DNA of 64,000 bases, taken from assembly GCA_036936605.1 (NCBI GenBank), contig JAUPFV010000004.1, forward strand, positions 67,108,352 through 67,172,351, read 5' to 3'. Origin of the DNA: Limnanthes douglasii subsp. nivea. Taxonomy: Eukaryota > Streptophyta > Magnoliopsida > Brassicales > Limnanthaceae. A program made the position numbers and the translations under genes. Below are positions 1-12,312 of this stretch, in pieces (the first letter of the stretch is position 1; every line of letters starts with the position of its first letter). The notes beneath the pieces were generated by a model. The model worked only from the letters and a program-made list of their open reading frames with translations, searched no databases and was not told where the DNA came from.

Positions 1-376
1 AATTATTTTAAAAGCTGTGAAAGTAGTACATGAAGACTGCAACGAAAATACATGAAGACTGCAATGAAAATGGTAAGCATTTATCGTAAATATCTATTAT
101 AGTATAATATCGTCTAAAAATACCATTAATACTTTTTTGCAGATCAATCGACTAAAGGAAATAGGATTTGTAAAAGGAGATGCAACTGTTACAAACGAAA
201 GATAATGTCTGCAACAAAAAAAAGATTCACTTGATTGCGGCATCATGGTATGCGCTTATTTACATGATCTCTACAACAAAAAACAAATTGATTTCAAATA
301 TGATGATGAGATGGGCAAGATTTTCAGAGCTAGATTGTTTCATACCTTCCTTAATGACAAATTCAGTGTAAAGTAA
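1..376 (+). pseudogene. Ulp1-type cysteine protease, C-terminal exons (broken)
   Basis: The 3' end of a C48 (Ulp1/SENP, SUMO-deconjugating) peptidase gene. The last exon runs 143-376, after a 70-nt GT-AG intron at 73-142 (donor G|GTAAGC, acceptor TTTTTTGCAG). In frame it reads a Gln-Gln then KDSLDCGIMVCAYLHDLY, which matches the family's Q-x-D-C-G block holding the catalytic Cys, and it ends at TAA 374-376. A TAA at 203-205 lies in frame inside the exon, so this copy cannot make the full domain. Residues 28-71 are a 22-nt direct duplication (ACATGAAGACTGCAA core). The gene starts outside the window. It converges on the Mutator-like transposase at 1040-3493, the arrangement expected of ULP-carrying MULEs (Kaonashi type). 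Family call is firm; membership of the same transposon is inference. Confidence 0.72.
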
Positions 377-1039
377 AGGAAGTTAAATTTGTGTACTCTT
401 CAAATTCAATGTTGTAAATATTTTTTCAGTGTTTTGCAAATCATGTGATCTAAAATCGTTTATATAAATCAGATGCTTAAGTACTTTTATTAAAAGTAAC
501 TGTTTTATGTTCATTTTTTTGTAAAAAAATATTTATGAGCTCAATTCTGTTAAAAACTACATTGTTAAAGTATAGGTCATACACTTTTGATGTCGACCAT
601 GAAATAAACATGTTATAAGTCGCACTAATAATATTTGTGTTATTTGATAGAGGTAATCAATCCAAAATTACATAGTTATAGGAATAGGATTCAAATATTT
701 GTGTTGCACATCAGAGGTAAACCAAATTAAACATGTTATAAGTAGCACTAATAATAATGTTAAGCATACCAACAGTAACAGTAATAATACTGTTAATCAT
801 ACCAGAAGTAAAAGTAGTAATAATGTTATTCATACTACAAGTAACAGTAATAATACTGTTATTTAATTAAACCAATTATTCATTAGCAAATAAAAACCAC
901 GTGATAATGATATTCGATATAAAATACTACAACGAAACTTAATAAAATTGAAAACTATTTAAAAAGAATACGTATCCAATAAACATAAAAAAAATAAATG
1001 TTTTTGTACATAAAAATAAGAAACAAAATACGTAAAAGC
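377..1039. other. AT-rich spacer between ULP and transposase
   Basis: No gene is visible. At 740-865 there are short irregular direct repeats built on AGTAACAGTAATAATACTGTTA and related strings, and the phrase ATGTTATAAGT(C/A)GCACTAATAAT occurs at 610 and 729. It is probably the shared 3' spacer of the MULE. Confidence 0.5.
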
Positions 1040-3493
1040 TTAAACGTTTATCGCCGTACATGACCTTTTGTTATGACCAACAGTTTTACACCTACTGCAT
1101 TTAATCATTCTTACAGCTTGTTCACCTCGTGAAGGAATTCTTTTCTTCTTTGGTCTGCCACGTTGTCTTTTCAAAACCGGAGGTTGTGCGATAGAAAATT
1201 CATCAACAACTGAAGATTGACCAAACGAGGTAAAAGAGTGTATCGGTAATGAGTAACATTCTCGATACACACTAGAGTTGAAATAGGGTTCAATAAAACT
1301 AGGTTGTCGCTCTTGTGTTTTGGTGATTACAGCCAAGGCATGACAACACAGAAAACAATCCGATTTCCATTTACCACATGAGCAAGTAAAGTCTACCAAA
1401 TTTACCACCATCGTTTGATCTGCAAAAACTTCATAAACCGTCAAAGAAGATGACTCAAAATACCAATGTCGTCCCTCCTCAATTGCTGCTCTATACTTTT
1501 TATCTATATTCGGACATAATTCGCTTGTCCACTTTAAAGATTTAGCCCGACGTCTAGACATTTGTATCATAAGAAAAATTCGAATCTTGTCAATGACTTC
1601 CATTATAAGGAGGGTATGTATATATCTAATTTGTGCATTGAAAGATTCTACAATAAATAAACAACAGTCCCGTATATTTTACCTTTGAAGAACGCATTCG
1701 AATAATTTTCCAGATGAATATTTTCTAAAAACTTTACCACTCTATCTCCACCTTCTTTTATAAACTCACCGATAAACTGACAAAATAGATGTTTAGTGGG
1801 AGCATAAGCACATTCGGTGAACTTATTAACTAATCTATCCCGTACACCTTTTGAAAATTTCTTAAGCCAATCTTTTAAGTTATTAAGTAGGTGATAAAGA
1901 CAATATGAGTGACAAGCATCAGGAAATAAAGTCTGAATAGATGTGATGATACCTATAAAGCAATCTGAAACGAAAGTTAACTTTCGACCTAATAAGTATG
2001 GCTTTAACAATGTCAAAAACCATAACCAATTAGTTCTATCTTCTGAATCAACAATTGCAAATGCAATTGGAAACAACCCTATAACAAGTAACATAAATAT
2101 TCTTAGATATTGTTGAAAGTATAAGAAATTTAAAATCAAGCAAAATCATTTAAAATATTGCTGAAAAATCTTGTAACAAGTAACATAAACTAGCATAAGA
2201 ATGTAAAATCAACTATATTCAGTAAAATATTGCTGAAAATTATGTAACAAGTAGCATAAACTAGAATAAGAATGTAAAAGCAGCTATATTCTGTAAAATA
2301 TTGCTGAAACACCTTGTAGCAAGTAACATAAACAACTATAAGATTGTAAAATAAAAAATACATATAGAAGTAAAATAAAAAAGATATAAAGTAAGTTTGT
2401 TACCTTGATTTCCATCCGTAGATATTGCTGAAAGTAGAGTTCCTTTGTATTTTCCCTTTAAAAATGTTCCATCCAACTGAATAAGGGGTACACATCTTTC
2501 AGATCCTTTAAGACAAGCACCAGATGAAATGAAACATCTACTAAACGCAGACGTATCCCGATTATATTCCAACTGAAAATCACTATTCGGATCTAGATTT
2601 TTCATTGCTTTGATATAGCCTTTTATAAGACCATAAGATGTAGAACTATCTCCAAATACTTCACTCTTTGCTTTTTCTAGAGCTGTCCAAGCTACTTTAT
2701 AGGTAATATCCAACCCATATATGGTCTTTAGAATATCTTTTATACCAGTAGCAGTAATGTTTTTATTACTCTTAACCTCCGATAAAATTTCATTAACCAC
2801 AATGTTAGACGTAAGATGTTTATTTGGTTTGTTCTTCAAAATAACACAACATGTGTGTTCACTTACATATTTCCTAACAACCATAGAATCATTAGAAATA
2901 TCAATAGAAGCATATATCCTCCATGGGCAGTTTTTTGATTTCTTGAACTCACAAGAAGCACCAATTTGACGTTTTGTATTACGATCATAATTAAATTGAA
3001 ACCCATTTTCTATAGCAAACTTTGCAAGTGAATGCCGAAACTCAACGTATCCACCATTAAAAACCTGACCAACACCTTCTATTTTAGTACGACGAGACTT
3101 TGTCGCAAGTTCTTCAGTGTTGTTCTAAAAAAATCTAGCATTCAAAGTATCACCACTAAAAGGTAAGGTTAAAACATTGTTACTTTGACGTGTAGTAGAA
3201 AATGGATCTTTCCGTAAACTAATATGATTGCCATCATTAAGAATAACATGTATCCCCACTTGGAAACGTCTTGATTGTTGAACAATACCAATCTTCGACG
3301 TAAAATCATCCTCCCTTGATAACAACCCATTCTTAATATTACCACAATCGAACTTGAAACTAATATTATCTTTATCCAACTCCAACTATCTAACTGAAAC
3401 GTAATCAAACATACCTTCCAAATTAGCAAAAGAATATAGCGGTTGGACAATAGTGTCTCCATTATACTTAAATATCGCAAATGTCGTCGACAT
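1040..3493 (-). pseudogene. Mutator-like (MULE) transposase, mudrA type, disabled
   Basis: Minus-strand gene starting at ATG 3493-3491 (MSTTFAIFKYNGDTIVQPLY). Domains in order: an N-terminal region of about 100 residues, the MuDR DNA-binding domain (VGQVFNGGYVEFRHSLAKFA ... CPWRI near 3070-2900), the MULE transposase core (LIQLDGTFLKGKYKGTLL near 2480 with the first Asp, then SDCFIGI and YCLYHL near 1950), a SWIM zinc finger (CSCGKW...CCHALAV near 1390-1320) and a C-terminal CCHC knuckle (KCSRCKTVGHNKRSC, 1100-1050). One intron at 2403-2079 restores the frame across NQ|GLFPIAFAIVD. Two TAG stops lie in frame near 3385 and 3125, and a single-base frameshift near 1640 breaks the core before ESFNA. 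It is therefore non-autonomous, but most of the domain structure is readable. Acts in the nucleus on MULE terminal repeats; no terminal inverted repeats were recognised. Confidence 0.88.
2079..2403 (-). repeat. Transposase intron with about 74-bp tandem repeats
   Basis: The inferred intron contains roughly three copies of a 72-78 bp unit with the core AAATATTGCTGAAA ... GTAACAAGTA(A/G)CATAAACTA (near 2150, 2224 and 2297 on the plus strand). Donor and acceptor on the minus strand are CAAG|GTAAC and TTATAG|GG. Confidence 0.7.
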
Positions 3494-4535
3494 ATTAAAA
3501 CCCTGTAAAATTACAAACTGCAGACTTAAATAGCAGACTTAAAACCTGCAAAATTAAATAACAGACTTAAAATCTTCAAATGTAGTAAACAGACATGAAG
3601 TAATAGTACTAAGTTTTCTTTCTGATTTAAATAACAGAGTTAAATCTAACATAGAGAAGTAACAGTAGTAAGGTTTCTTTTTGGATTAATAGCAGACTTA
3701 AATCTAACCTAGTAAATTTAACAATAGTAAGGTCTCTTTCTGATTTAAATAGCAGACTTAAATCTAACCTAGAGAAGTAGCAGTAGTAAGGTTTAACATG
3801 AAAAATGGTACAATTATATGGTATCTGTAATTTGAATTACATATACACACATACATAAGTCTATAATACAGTTTAAGCTCCCGATGCACATAGAAATAAC
3901 ATTGAACTAACATTTAATTCCACATAAAATAAGTAATTACACTTAACAATTAGCTATAGCATTAGTCATGGAATCTGTAATCTAAACTTAACACATACAT
4001 AAAGCATCACTAGACAATGAACTCAATAATATACAGCTAGTAATCTGAAAATCATTTGGAAATCAGGTGTAATTCAACGACAAAAACATGTTAATCTATG
4101 ATTCGACAGTATATCTCTATGATTAAGAAAAACCTAATAATAATCAACAAAAAAATTCATTTAAGAACAAGAAATTTTAGATCCGTTGACAAAAGAAGAT
4201 AAATAAACCTGATGTCCAGTTGAAAGAAGTCGGATTGAGCATGACAATAATGTATGAGATGGTGAAAAAAAATCTTCAAAAAAAGAGAGTATTTCGGTTT
4301 TAGTGTGAGAAGCGATATGAAGAAGATGATTTTGTCAATAAGGAAGTATTTCGGTTTCAGTGTGAAGCTTTCATTCATGGTTAACGTAAATCAAGGGTAA
4401 TTTTATCAATAAAGAAAAAAAAACGATTTATATGGAATTATCTTATAAGTAGATGCATGTTTTAAGAATTAGGCAAAGTTATGCCCACTGGACACGAATT
4501 TTTATTGTGCTGGCGTACCTTAAGGGAAATATCCC
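3494..4535. repeat. AT-rich MULE flank with short tandem repeats
   Basis: No gene is visible. 3599-3790 holds three imperfect copies of a 62-64 bp unit (core GCAGACTTAAATCTAACCTAG followed by AGTAGTAAGGTTTCTTTCTG, each shown in part). 4287-4375 holds two copies of AGTATTTCGGTTT(T/C)AGTGTG. It probably carries the 5' non-coding part of the MULE. Confidence 0.55.
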
Positions 4536-6000
4536 TTATTATTTTGGTACCCATTTTTTATTTTCAATTCTCATTCTTAAAAACTTTTTGATAGTAGTAG
4601 GAATTTTTGCATTGATGCACAGTTTTAGAAGTTCAACTTCTACGATTTAGATCATGCTTAACAATTATAATTACAAAGATGAGTTGTTTCCTGAGCTCTA
4701 ACACCCATTCATTGTATATAAACTATAATAGTTGAAAGTTACAAAATAATGAGACTAATCCACCAACAATAGTTTTTCATCAAAATTTACCTTCTATAGC
4801 ATAAAATCAACACATAGATAAAAAACAAATGAATCAGAGATATACTATGAAAATAGAATTTGTAAATTTATGCAAGTTTAGATTTCACAGATTGTTGTTT
4901 GTCATATATTAAATTCAATGCTTCATAAGTATTATATATTATGTTTTATGACTTAAAAATATCATGTTTTGTAACATAATTATACCATATTTTGCAACTT
5001 AGTTATATCATGTTTTGCAAGTTATATTTACATTGTTATATATTAATACTATAATAGTAGTAGGTTATGTTGCAAAATAATAAGATGAATTCTAAAACGG
5101 TAATATTTTACCAAAGTTTACCTCCAATAGCAAAAATAATATATGGATAAAAATAATAATGGATCAATGGTACTAGAAAAACAAAATTTGCAAGTTAGTG
5201 CAAGTTAAATTTTAGATATTATTGTTTTCCATATTTTACAAATCTAATGTCTTGGAAGTACTATACATTGTGTTTTATAACTTAAAAGTATAATGTTTTT
5301 TAACATAATTATACCATGTTTTACAACTTAGTTATATTACTTTTCACAATTTATATTTACAAAACTTCGCAAATGTTGTTAGATACTATTATAATATAAT
5401 AATGATAAGTTAGGTTGAAAACGATAAGAGTATTCCGCAACATAAAATATTCACAAAAAAATACATACGAAAACAGAAAACAAAAATGGATCATGAAATA
5501 ACTAATGAACTTACGGTATATTGGACTAAACATAATCTATGAGAGTTTTCGTGAAATCGTGTATAAAATTTGTGAGTAGCTAGCGGATTATGAATTTTAT
5601 TAACCAAATCTTTGACAAAATATTATATGATATTCGTCAACAAAACTTGACGGAATATCTCAAATTCGTTTGAAACATGTGATTTCTGAATTTTATTCTC
5701 GAAAGTCTAGTAAAATTCATAAATGATTTTGCTATGCTGTAACAATATTTTTTGGATTTCGTGAAATGTGGTATAATTAAACTGCGAAACTTTTTGACAA
5801 GAAATCATCTTTTTGCTAGGATTCGGTAGATTTTTTATATAAAAAAATGACGAAATATTTACTTTTTGAATAACGAGTATAATTTTTTTTTCCGAAACCA
5901 ATACATAAAAGTAATTACAACTCTTCAAAAGACTTTATGGTACGGTATGCAAATGTTTTTCATTTGTTTGACAAAATAATTTTATTTTAGGATTGAAAGT
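4536..6000. repeat. 1.46 kb AT-rich dispersed repeat, copy A
   Basis: Collinear with 47322-48786 along its whole length (shared start TTATTATTTTG(G/A)TACCC, shared end TTTTAGGATTGAAA), with scattered substitutions and small indels. It has no convincing reading frame. The internal motif ATACCATATTTTGCAACTTAG recurs with variation, and similar strings appear around 40020-40330 and 45660-46330. Copy A is bounded on the right by the LINE. It could be a non-autonomous DNA transposon or a piece of a larger repeat; no terminal inverted repeats or target duplications were recognised. Confidence 0.8.
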
Positions 6001-6278
6001 AATCATCTTTCTCTGAAGCTTCAATCTGAAGAAAACCTTTTTCTCCGAAGCTTTTCTCGACTGAAAAAAGAAAGATTACAAATACCTCAATCGCTTGATT
6101 TTGAGGCTCGGGAAAACATCGTCTAAGGCTTCAATCAAGAGAGGGTTTTTCTCTCATTTTGATTTAAAAGGTTCAAGAAGCATTCACAATCTCATTCAAC
6201 AAAAAATTGGGAAGAAACAGAGATCAAAGATTGGTATTTGGGGTTTTTCCCAATTGCAAAACACTAAATTACTGAAAT

Positions 6279-7810
6279 GGAAGACATAGATCCTCCAACA
6301 AACAGTCAGCATGCAATCAAGATTCAAACAAAGAGCTTGACACCAGATGAATACAAGAGGTCGAAGCCCAGACTTGGAAGAATTCCCTCCTCTTAGGACA
6401 ACTCGAACTACATCAGGAAAGATTGAAAATACCATGCACATGGTGGATAATCCTACATTCGAAAAGATAACGCTCTCTCACCATCCAGTTCAACAAGGAT
6501 ACATCTTACATGGGAAGACATTCACAAACACAATTGGAGGGCATTGAAAGTTCTTTAAGCATGAGAACGTTCTAACTGAAGAACACGAGGACTACACCTC
6601 AATCACATTCCAAGAGTCAGATAAGTCTACTCTTTCAACCCTTTCTAAATTCACCTTGATTGAAAATTCTCCTTCGGAAGACCTGCATTAGATGAGTTTA
6701 GGTTACATCTTGCATCATTTAGTTTATGTAGTGATTATAATGTCTATCTTTGGGACTACAGACATTTCTTTATAGAATTTGATAACTTGGAAGATATTAA
6801 AACCTTATGGAAACGTAATATTAGGTCTATAGGAAAATTAATATACAGAATTTTGAAATGGCCCCCCTAGTTTAATCCCAAAATCGAGTCTCCACTGACT
6901 CCGGTTTGGATTTCTATGCCTAAAATATCCGATTTCTCTATAACAGTGACTATGTTACCCATATTGCTAAAGCATTTGGATTGCCTTTAGCAACATGGGT
7001 ACCATATAAAAATCGTGCAAGCTTTAACATTTGTAAAGCTTGGACAATTGTAGATGTCAAAACTCTTCCAAGCAAGGTTTGGATCAGTTTTGGAGAAAAA
7101 TCAGGGTTTTGGCAGGATATCACCTATGGTGATAGACCTATTTTTTGTAAAAACTTTAAACATCTAGGCCATTCACCAACAACATGTAAAAAGGACCTTA
7201 ATAAAAAACCATATTTCCCCCCTAGTCATCCTTTAACTCCTGTTAAGACTAAAGAACTCTGGGTTAAAAAAATTTAAATCAGTGATTGTTGACTCCAATC
7301 AACAATCACTCTCACCAAACAATAAAGACAAACAAAAAGAGCAAAACTTGAATTCAAATAACTTTATGCAAACTAAAACATGAACTAAAATTACTAAAAA
7401 TTGAGAACTACAAACTAATTAAATCGAAAATAACTTCATTAAATCAAATTACTATAATGAAAAATTACAATCATCAAATATAAAGGACAAAATCTTTATG
7501 ATAAATCAGGAAAGTGACCCCCCCTGACCTAACTGATAGAGAGGTGACTGAAGCAATTCAATCCATCTATCTAGGAAACTCCTTTAATATTCTCAATGAT
7601 GAATCAAACTCTGAAAATGAAGCTAACCATTCTCAATCCTTAGTCACCATTAGTCTCCCTACATCTCATTTGAAACAATCAATAGATATAACCATAAAAG
7701 AGATAAAGAAACATGTCAAACCAAAAATTAAAAGTCTAAAAAATAATTTGGTACACAAACAGATTACCTTTAAAGGAACTAACAGATCCTCAAATCAAAA
7801 ATCAAAATGA
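6279..7810 (+). pseudogene. LINE ORF1 (RNA-binding gag-like protein)
   Basis: Begins at ATG 6279 (MEDIDPPTNSQHAIKIQ). Frame changes and stops break it, but the plant LINE ORF1 pattern is visible: a DUF4283-like stretch near 6740-6850 (LWDYRHFFIEFDNLEDIKTL), then PLATWVPYKNRASFN and VWISFGEKSGFWQDITYGD near 6985-7130, then a zinc knuckle near 7140-7185 reading CKNFKHLGHSPTTC. The second Cys of the usual C-x2-C has become Phe. The last segment (7514-7810) is an acidic to basic tail. It would coat LINE RNA in the retrotransposition particle. The terminal TGA overlaps the ORF2 start codon (ATGA, 7807-7810). Confidence 0.8.
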
Positions 7811-10800
7811 CTTTATCTATACTCAACTGGAATTCAAGAGGTGTAGGGAACTCTGGAACAATAAGAAGAGTTAAAACATTAGTGAAAAATCATAAAACAT
7901 ATATCATAGCCCTTTAAGAACCTATGATATCAGAACAAAATATAGAGAAAGTTACTGAAAAATTAGGTTTTGAATCAAAAATTGCTAATACTAGCAACAA
8001 GATATGGTTACTTTGGAAAAAAAACTACAAAATTCAAAATTTGGAGAACAATAAGCAATACATTCATACAATGGTTAACCACAATTTTTATGATAAAGAA
8101 GTTCTGGTTACCATTGTATATGCAAAATGCATAAGATCCCAGAGATTGCCTCTTTGGGATAACTTAAGAAGAATTTCAAACACTGAAAAACCTTGGATAA
8201 CATTTGGAGACTTTATTTAAATAACAAAATCTTATGAACAACTGGCATGATCATCCCTCTGTTTTAGAAGGATGGATGATTTCAACAACATGATAATGGA
8301 TTGTCATCTTGAAGATCCTGGTTATACAAGATCAAATTACACCTGGTCTAATAATAATAAATAGAAAAGACTCGACAAAGTCCTACATAATGATAAATGG
8401 AGTGAAATATTTGAAATTACTAGGGTGAGACATCTGGCCAGAACTGGCTCAGATCACTCACCGCTACTAATATCTATATCAACTTCAAATTTTATAACTA
8501 AACCCCCATTTAAATTTTAAAATATCTGGTTAGATCACCCTAATTTCATGCAGACAGTAAGTAATAGTTGGCAAGAAAACATGAATGGAAATTTCATTGA
8601 TGTTTTCTGGTCAAAACACAGAAGACTCAAACATGCATTAAAATAATGGAACAAACTCACCTTTGGCAATATTTTTGATAATATTGCCAAAGCTGAAGAA
8701 GATGTTAAGTTAGCAGAAGAAAAAAATGGAAAATCAAATAAGTGAGGAAAATAAATTAGCACTAATTAAAGCCAGACAACTCCACATTACATTACTTGCT
8801 AGAGAAGAGACATACTAGCAACAAAAAAAACTCTGTTTTTAGATTAAAGAAGGTGATAGAAACACTAAAGCCTTTCAAAACTTTGTTAACAAAAGGAAGA
8901 AAAGAAACAGAATACATGGGATAAATATTAACAATGAATGGATTGAAGATAAAAAAATTAATAGGAGAATCAACAGTTCACCATTTTGAAAACTTATTAA
9001 ACTGTCAAAAGAATCCTAATTTAGACTATAGCCCTATCAATGATATCATCCCTGAGATACTTACTGCTAATGATAACATAATCTTGCTAAAAGATCCATC
9101 AGTGGAAGAAATACATCATCAATCTAAATGCACAAAGTGTTTATGGAGTTGATGGATTCAACTCCAAATTCTTTAAAGAATGTTGGTCTATAATAAATTA
9201 GGACTTATTTGAGGTTGTAATAGCATATTTCAATAATATATTATACCTCAAAGGAATCTTCTCAGCTGTTATATGCATAATACCAAAAGTTAATTCACCT
9301 AAAGATTGGTCAGAATTCAGACCTATTAGTCTTTGTACAATATTCAATAGAATACTGCCAAAGATTATAAATACTAGACTTTCTAAGATTCCGCCACTAA
9401 TCATATCAGATGAACAAGGAGTGTTTGTTAAAAACAAAAACATACATGTGAACATTTTAATTACACGAGAATTAGTTCATGATTTATACAAAAAAGAAGG
9501 GGTGACAACTTAATAATAAATTTAGATATGGAAAAAGCTTTCGATAAACTAGATTTCCAATACTTATACAAGATATTAGAAGCTTTTGGTTTTGATCTAA
9601 ATATTTTTAACTTAAAGAAATCTTGTATTGAAAGTGTTCAATACTCTATAGTTATAAATGGATGCCCTTTTGGTTTCTTCAAAGCCAACAATGGTATCAG
9701 GCAGGATGATCCTCTATCACCAAGCCTGTTTATCATTAATGAGGAACTTTTAATACGTGGAAATAAAATTTTATACAACAAATACCCTGCCATAAGATTT
9801 AACTCTAGAGCCTCAGTAACAATATCCAGCCTAACATTCACAGATGATGTAATAATATTTATTAATAGATCAAAAAATATTATCAAAAAAATTAGTAACT
9901 TCCTTGAAACATATCAAAAACTATATGGACAACAAATCAATAGATAAAAACAACCTTTATTTCAATTCCACAAATGAACAGAGTTGGAAAGCTGAACTAG
10001 AAAACCTTCTAGGATTTAGATTCAACACTCTACCTTTTAAATACTTAGGGATCACCATACATAAATCAAAATCCTCACTATATTTTGCACCTCTTATTGA
10101 TAAGATAAGAAGCAAAATAAATGAATGGAACATAAAGACTTTATCCTTTGGTGGGAGGCTGATTCTAATCAAATCAGTCCTCCTATCCTATCCAATTTAC
10201 TATATGCAGAATACTGAAATACCTAAAAACATTACTCACAGAATCTACACCATGTTAAATAAACTTTTATGGGGACATAATGAGCTCTCAAAGCCTATTA
10301 TATGGTTAGAATGGAAAAAATTAGGCAAACCATATGTTGAAAATGGTATTGGAATTAGAAAACTAAAAAACATTCAAACTGTATTCACATTCAAACTATG
10401 GTTTACACTAAGGGAAAACAATTCCTTATGGGAAAAATTAATGAAATCTTTATATTACCTAAATATACATCCCTAACAGTCAAAACAAGACCTACAAACT
10501 CAAAAATTTGGAAAAGAATATACAAACTAAAAAAGTCAGCAAAAAGCTATGTTTTCTGGCAACTAGGCAAAAGAAATGTAGATTTTTGGCTTGACAAGTG
10601 GAGGCACACCCAATCGTTAATAACACTCAACCCAGATACTAACACTACATGGTATAGACAAACAAAGATCTCAGAATTCTGGAAAAATAATGAATTAAAC
10701 ATCTTTAAACTAAAGGATCACATATCAGACCTAAATATTAATAGGATTATAAATATAACCCTAAAATTAAACCATGATGATACTATTCTCTGGGAAGTAT

Positions 10801-11871
10801 CACCAACAAGTCATTTTTCTCTTAAAAGTACATGGAATGATCTAAGAATTAAAGACTCACAATCTTTAATTCTAAAGAGAATCTGGAATAATCTAACTCC
10901 AACTAAGTGCTCATTCATACTATGGAAAGCAATGAACAATCTTATGCCTATACACCAAGTAATGCAAAAAAAAAGGTTTCAATTTAGTTTCCAAGTGTCA
11001 AAACTGACCAAATGAGGAAAGCTTGAACCATATTTTTGTCTCCTGCCATGTTGCTTGGAGCCTTTGGCTACATTTTGCACTGTTATTTTAGAAGGATTGG
11101 ATTAGTAAACATATGACCCTTAAGCATGTGATAAATGTGTGGCTTCTATCTTCATCCAAGAAAACTCATGTTAGATATACACTTCGTGCTATTATAGTAT
11201 GGATCTTGTGGAAAGTTAGGAATTCATCTAAACATGATGGAATCAAAGCCAATCCTCAAAATTTAACACAATATGTTTTGCGTATTATATCTACCATAGA
11301 TGCCTCCAAAGCATTGAGACTTAAACACTGGATAGGTGATACTAAAATAAAAAATTATTTAAACTGCTTTAATCATTTATCTTCTAAAAAGCATTGCATA
11401 TACATTAAATGGAATCACCTTTCATTAAACATAATCAAAATAATTTGTGATGCCTCTAGTCTAACAAATGGTGAAGCCAGCAGTGGTTTTATACTTAGAA
11501 ATAATAAAGGTGATGTCTTATATGCTAGAGGTACATTATTAGGCAAATATACAGCATTAACAGCTGAAGCTAGAGCACTATTAGATGGCTTGTTATACTG
11601 CAAACAAAACATGCTCACTAATGTTGATATTGAAGTTCATTCACTTATATTATTCAATATTTTAGGTAAAGGGCAAGCCCCACGGTGTCTAAATAACTTG
11701 CTTAACTGCTGTAGAAAGTTAGTTGCTTCCACAATGATTATTAAGCATATTTATAGGGAACACAATGAAGCTGCCAATTGGGTAGCAAAGTATACAAATA
11801 ACACTCAATCAGACTGTTCTTTTAACCCCACAAACGTACCTGATGGTCTGAGTGCTATAGTTTTTTCTTGA
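7807..11871 (+). pseudogene. LINE ORF2: endonuclease, reverse transcriptase, RNase H
   Basis: Starts MTLSILNWNSRG at 7807, the N-terminal APE endonuclease signature. The endonuclease runs to about 8480 (FGDF near 8205; GSDHSPLLISI near 8450), with stops such as TAA at about 7917. Reverse transcriptase is at about 9180-10200: EFRPISL near 9315, DMEKAFDKLDF near 9525, GIRQDDPLSPSLF near 9693 (family GxRQGDPLSP) and FTDDVIIF near 9838 (family FADD, both Asp kept). A zf-RVT region lies near 10790-10985. RNase H is at about 11430-11840, with CDASS, EARALLDG and a closing IYREHNEAANWVAKY. Many stops and frameshifts make it inactive. The RNase H tail is typical of a plant L1 sublineage. Confidence 0.88.
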
Positions 11872-12312
11872 AAGCCTTAGTGTTGGCTATATAAGAGATA
11901 TCACTAATTAAACTAACCAAAAAGTAGGTTTCACCTCACCAGAACACTCTTATCTTTGCAGGTATCTCCCTTCACAGGTGACCAGAAGACAGACACTGTA
12001 ACATGATCTCAAGCTCAATTAACACAAATGAATAAATACTACTTCTCTCAAGCAATCAAAAGACATGAGCTATATAGGACTTGAAGATTTTCAACAGATT
12101 TGCACTGAAGTTACTCTCCACAAAGGATCAAAAGACTGATTCAGATTAAGGAATCAAAGTCTAATCAATAAAGGACTTGAAGCAAGTATTAGAAAGGAAA
12201 TCAAGCTACAAGAAATGGAATCAATCTGACTCCATACTTGTTATCATGTAACTTTCTTTATAAGACAAACTTTTGTATTCAAATTTTAAACAATAAAATT
12301 TCTAATTCTTGT

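Larger units (their letters stand above)
6001..12312 (+). mobile_element. LINE (L1-like non-LTR retrotransposon) with RNase H, inactive
   Basis: Near full-length element. The 5' junction is defined by the loss of homology to repeat copy B, which continues differently at 48787. A leader of about 280 bp precedes ORF1, then ORF2 carries endonuclease, reverse transcriptase and RNase H, and the element ends in an A-rich tail after AATAAAATTTC near 12290-12312. ORF1 and ORF2 both contain stops and frameshifts. No clean target-site duplication was found. Confidence 0.9.

Noticed and set aside
180..371. 63-codon frame starting MQLLQTKDN
   Set aside because: Frame-shadow of the Ulp1 exon; the frame giving DCGIMVC and a proper acceptor is a different one.
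4453..4650. 65-codon frame overlapping the start of repeat copy A
   Set aside because: Crosses the repeat boundary and is not kept in copy B.
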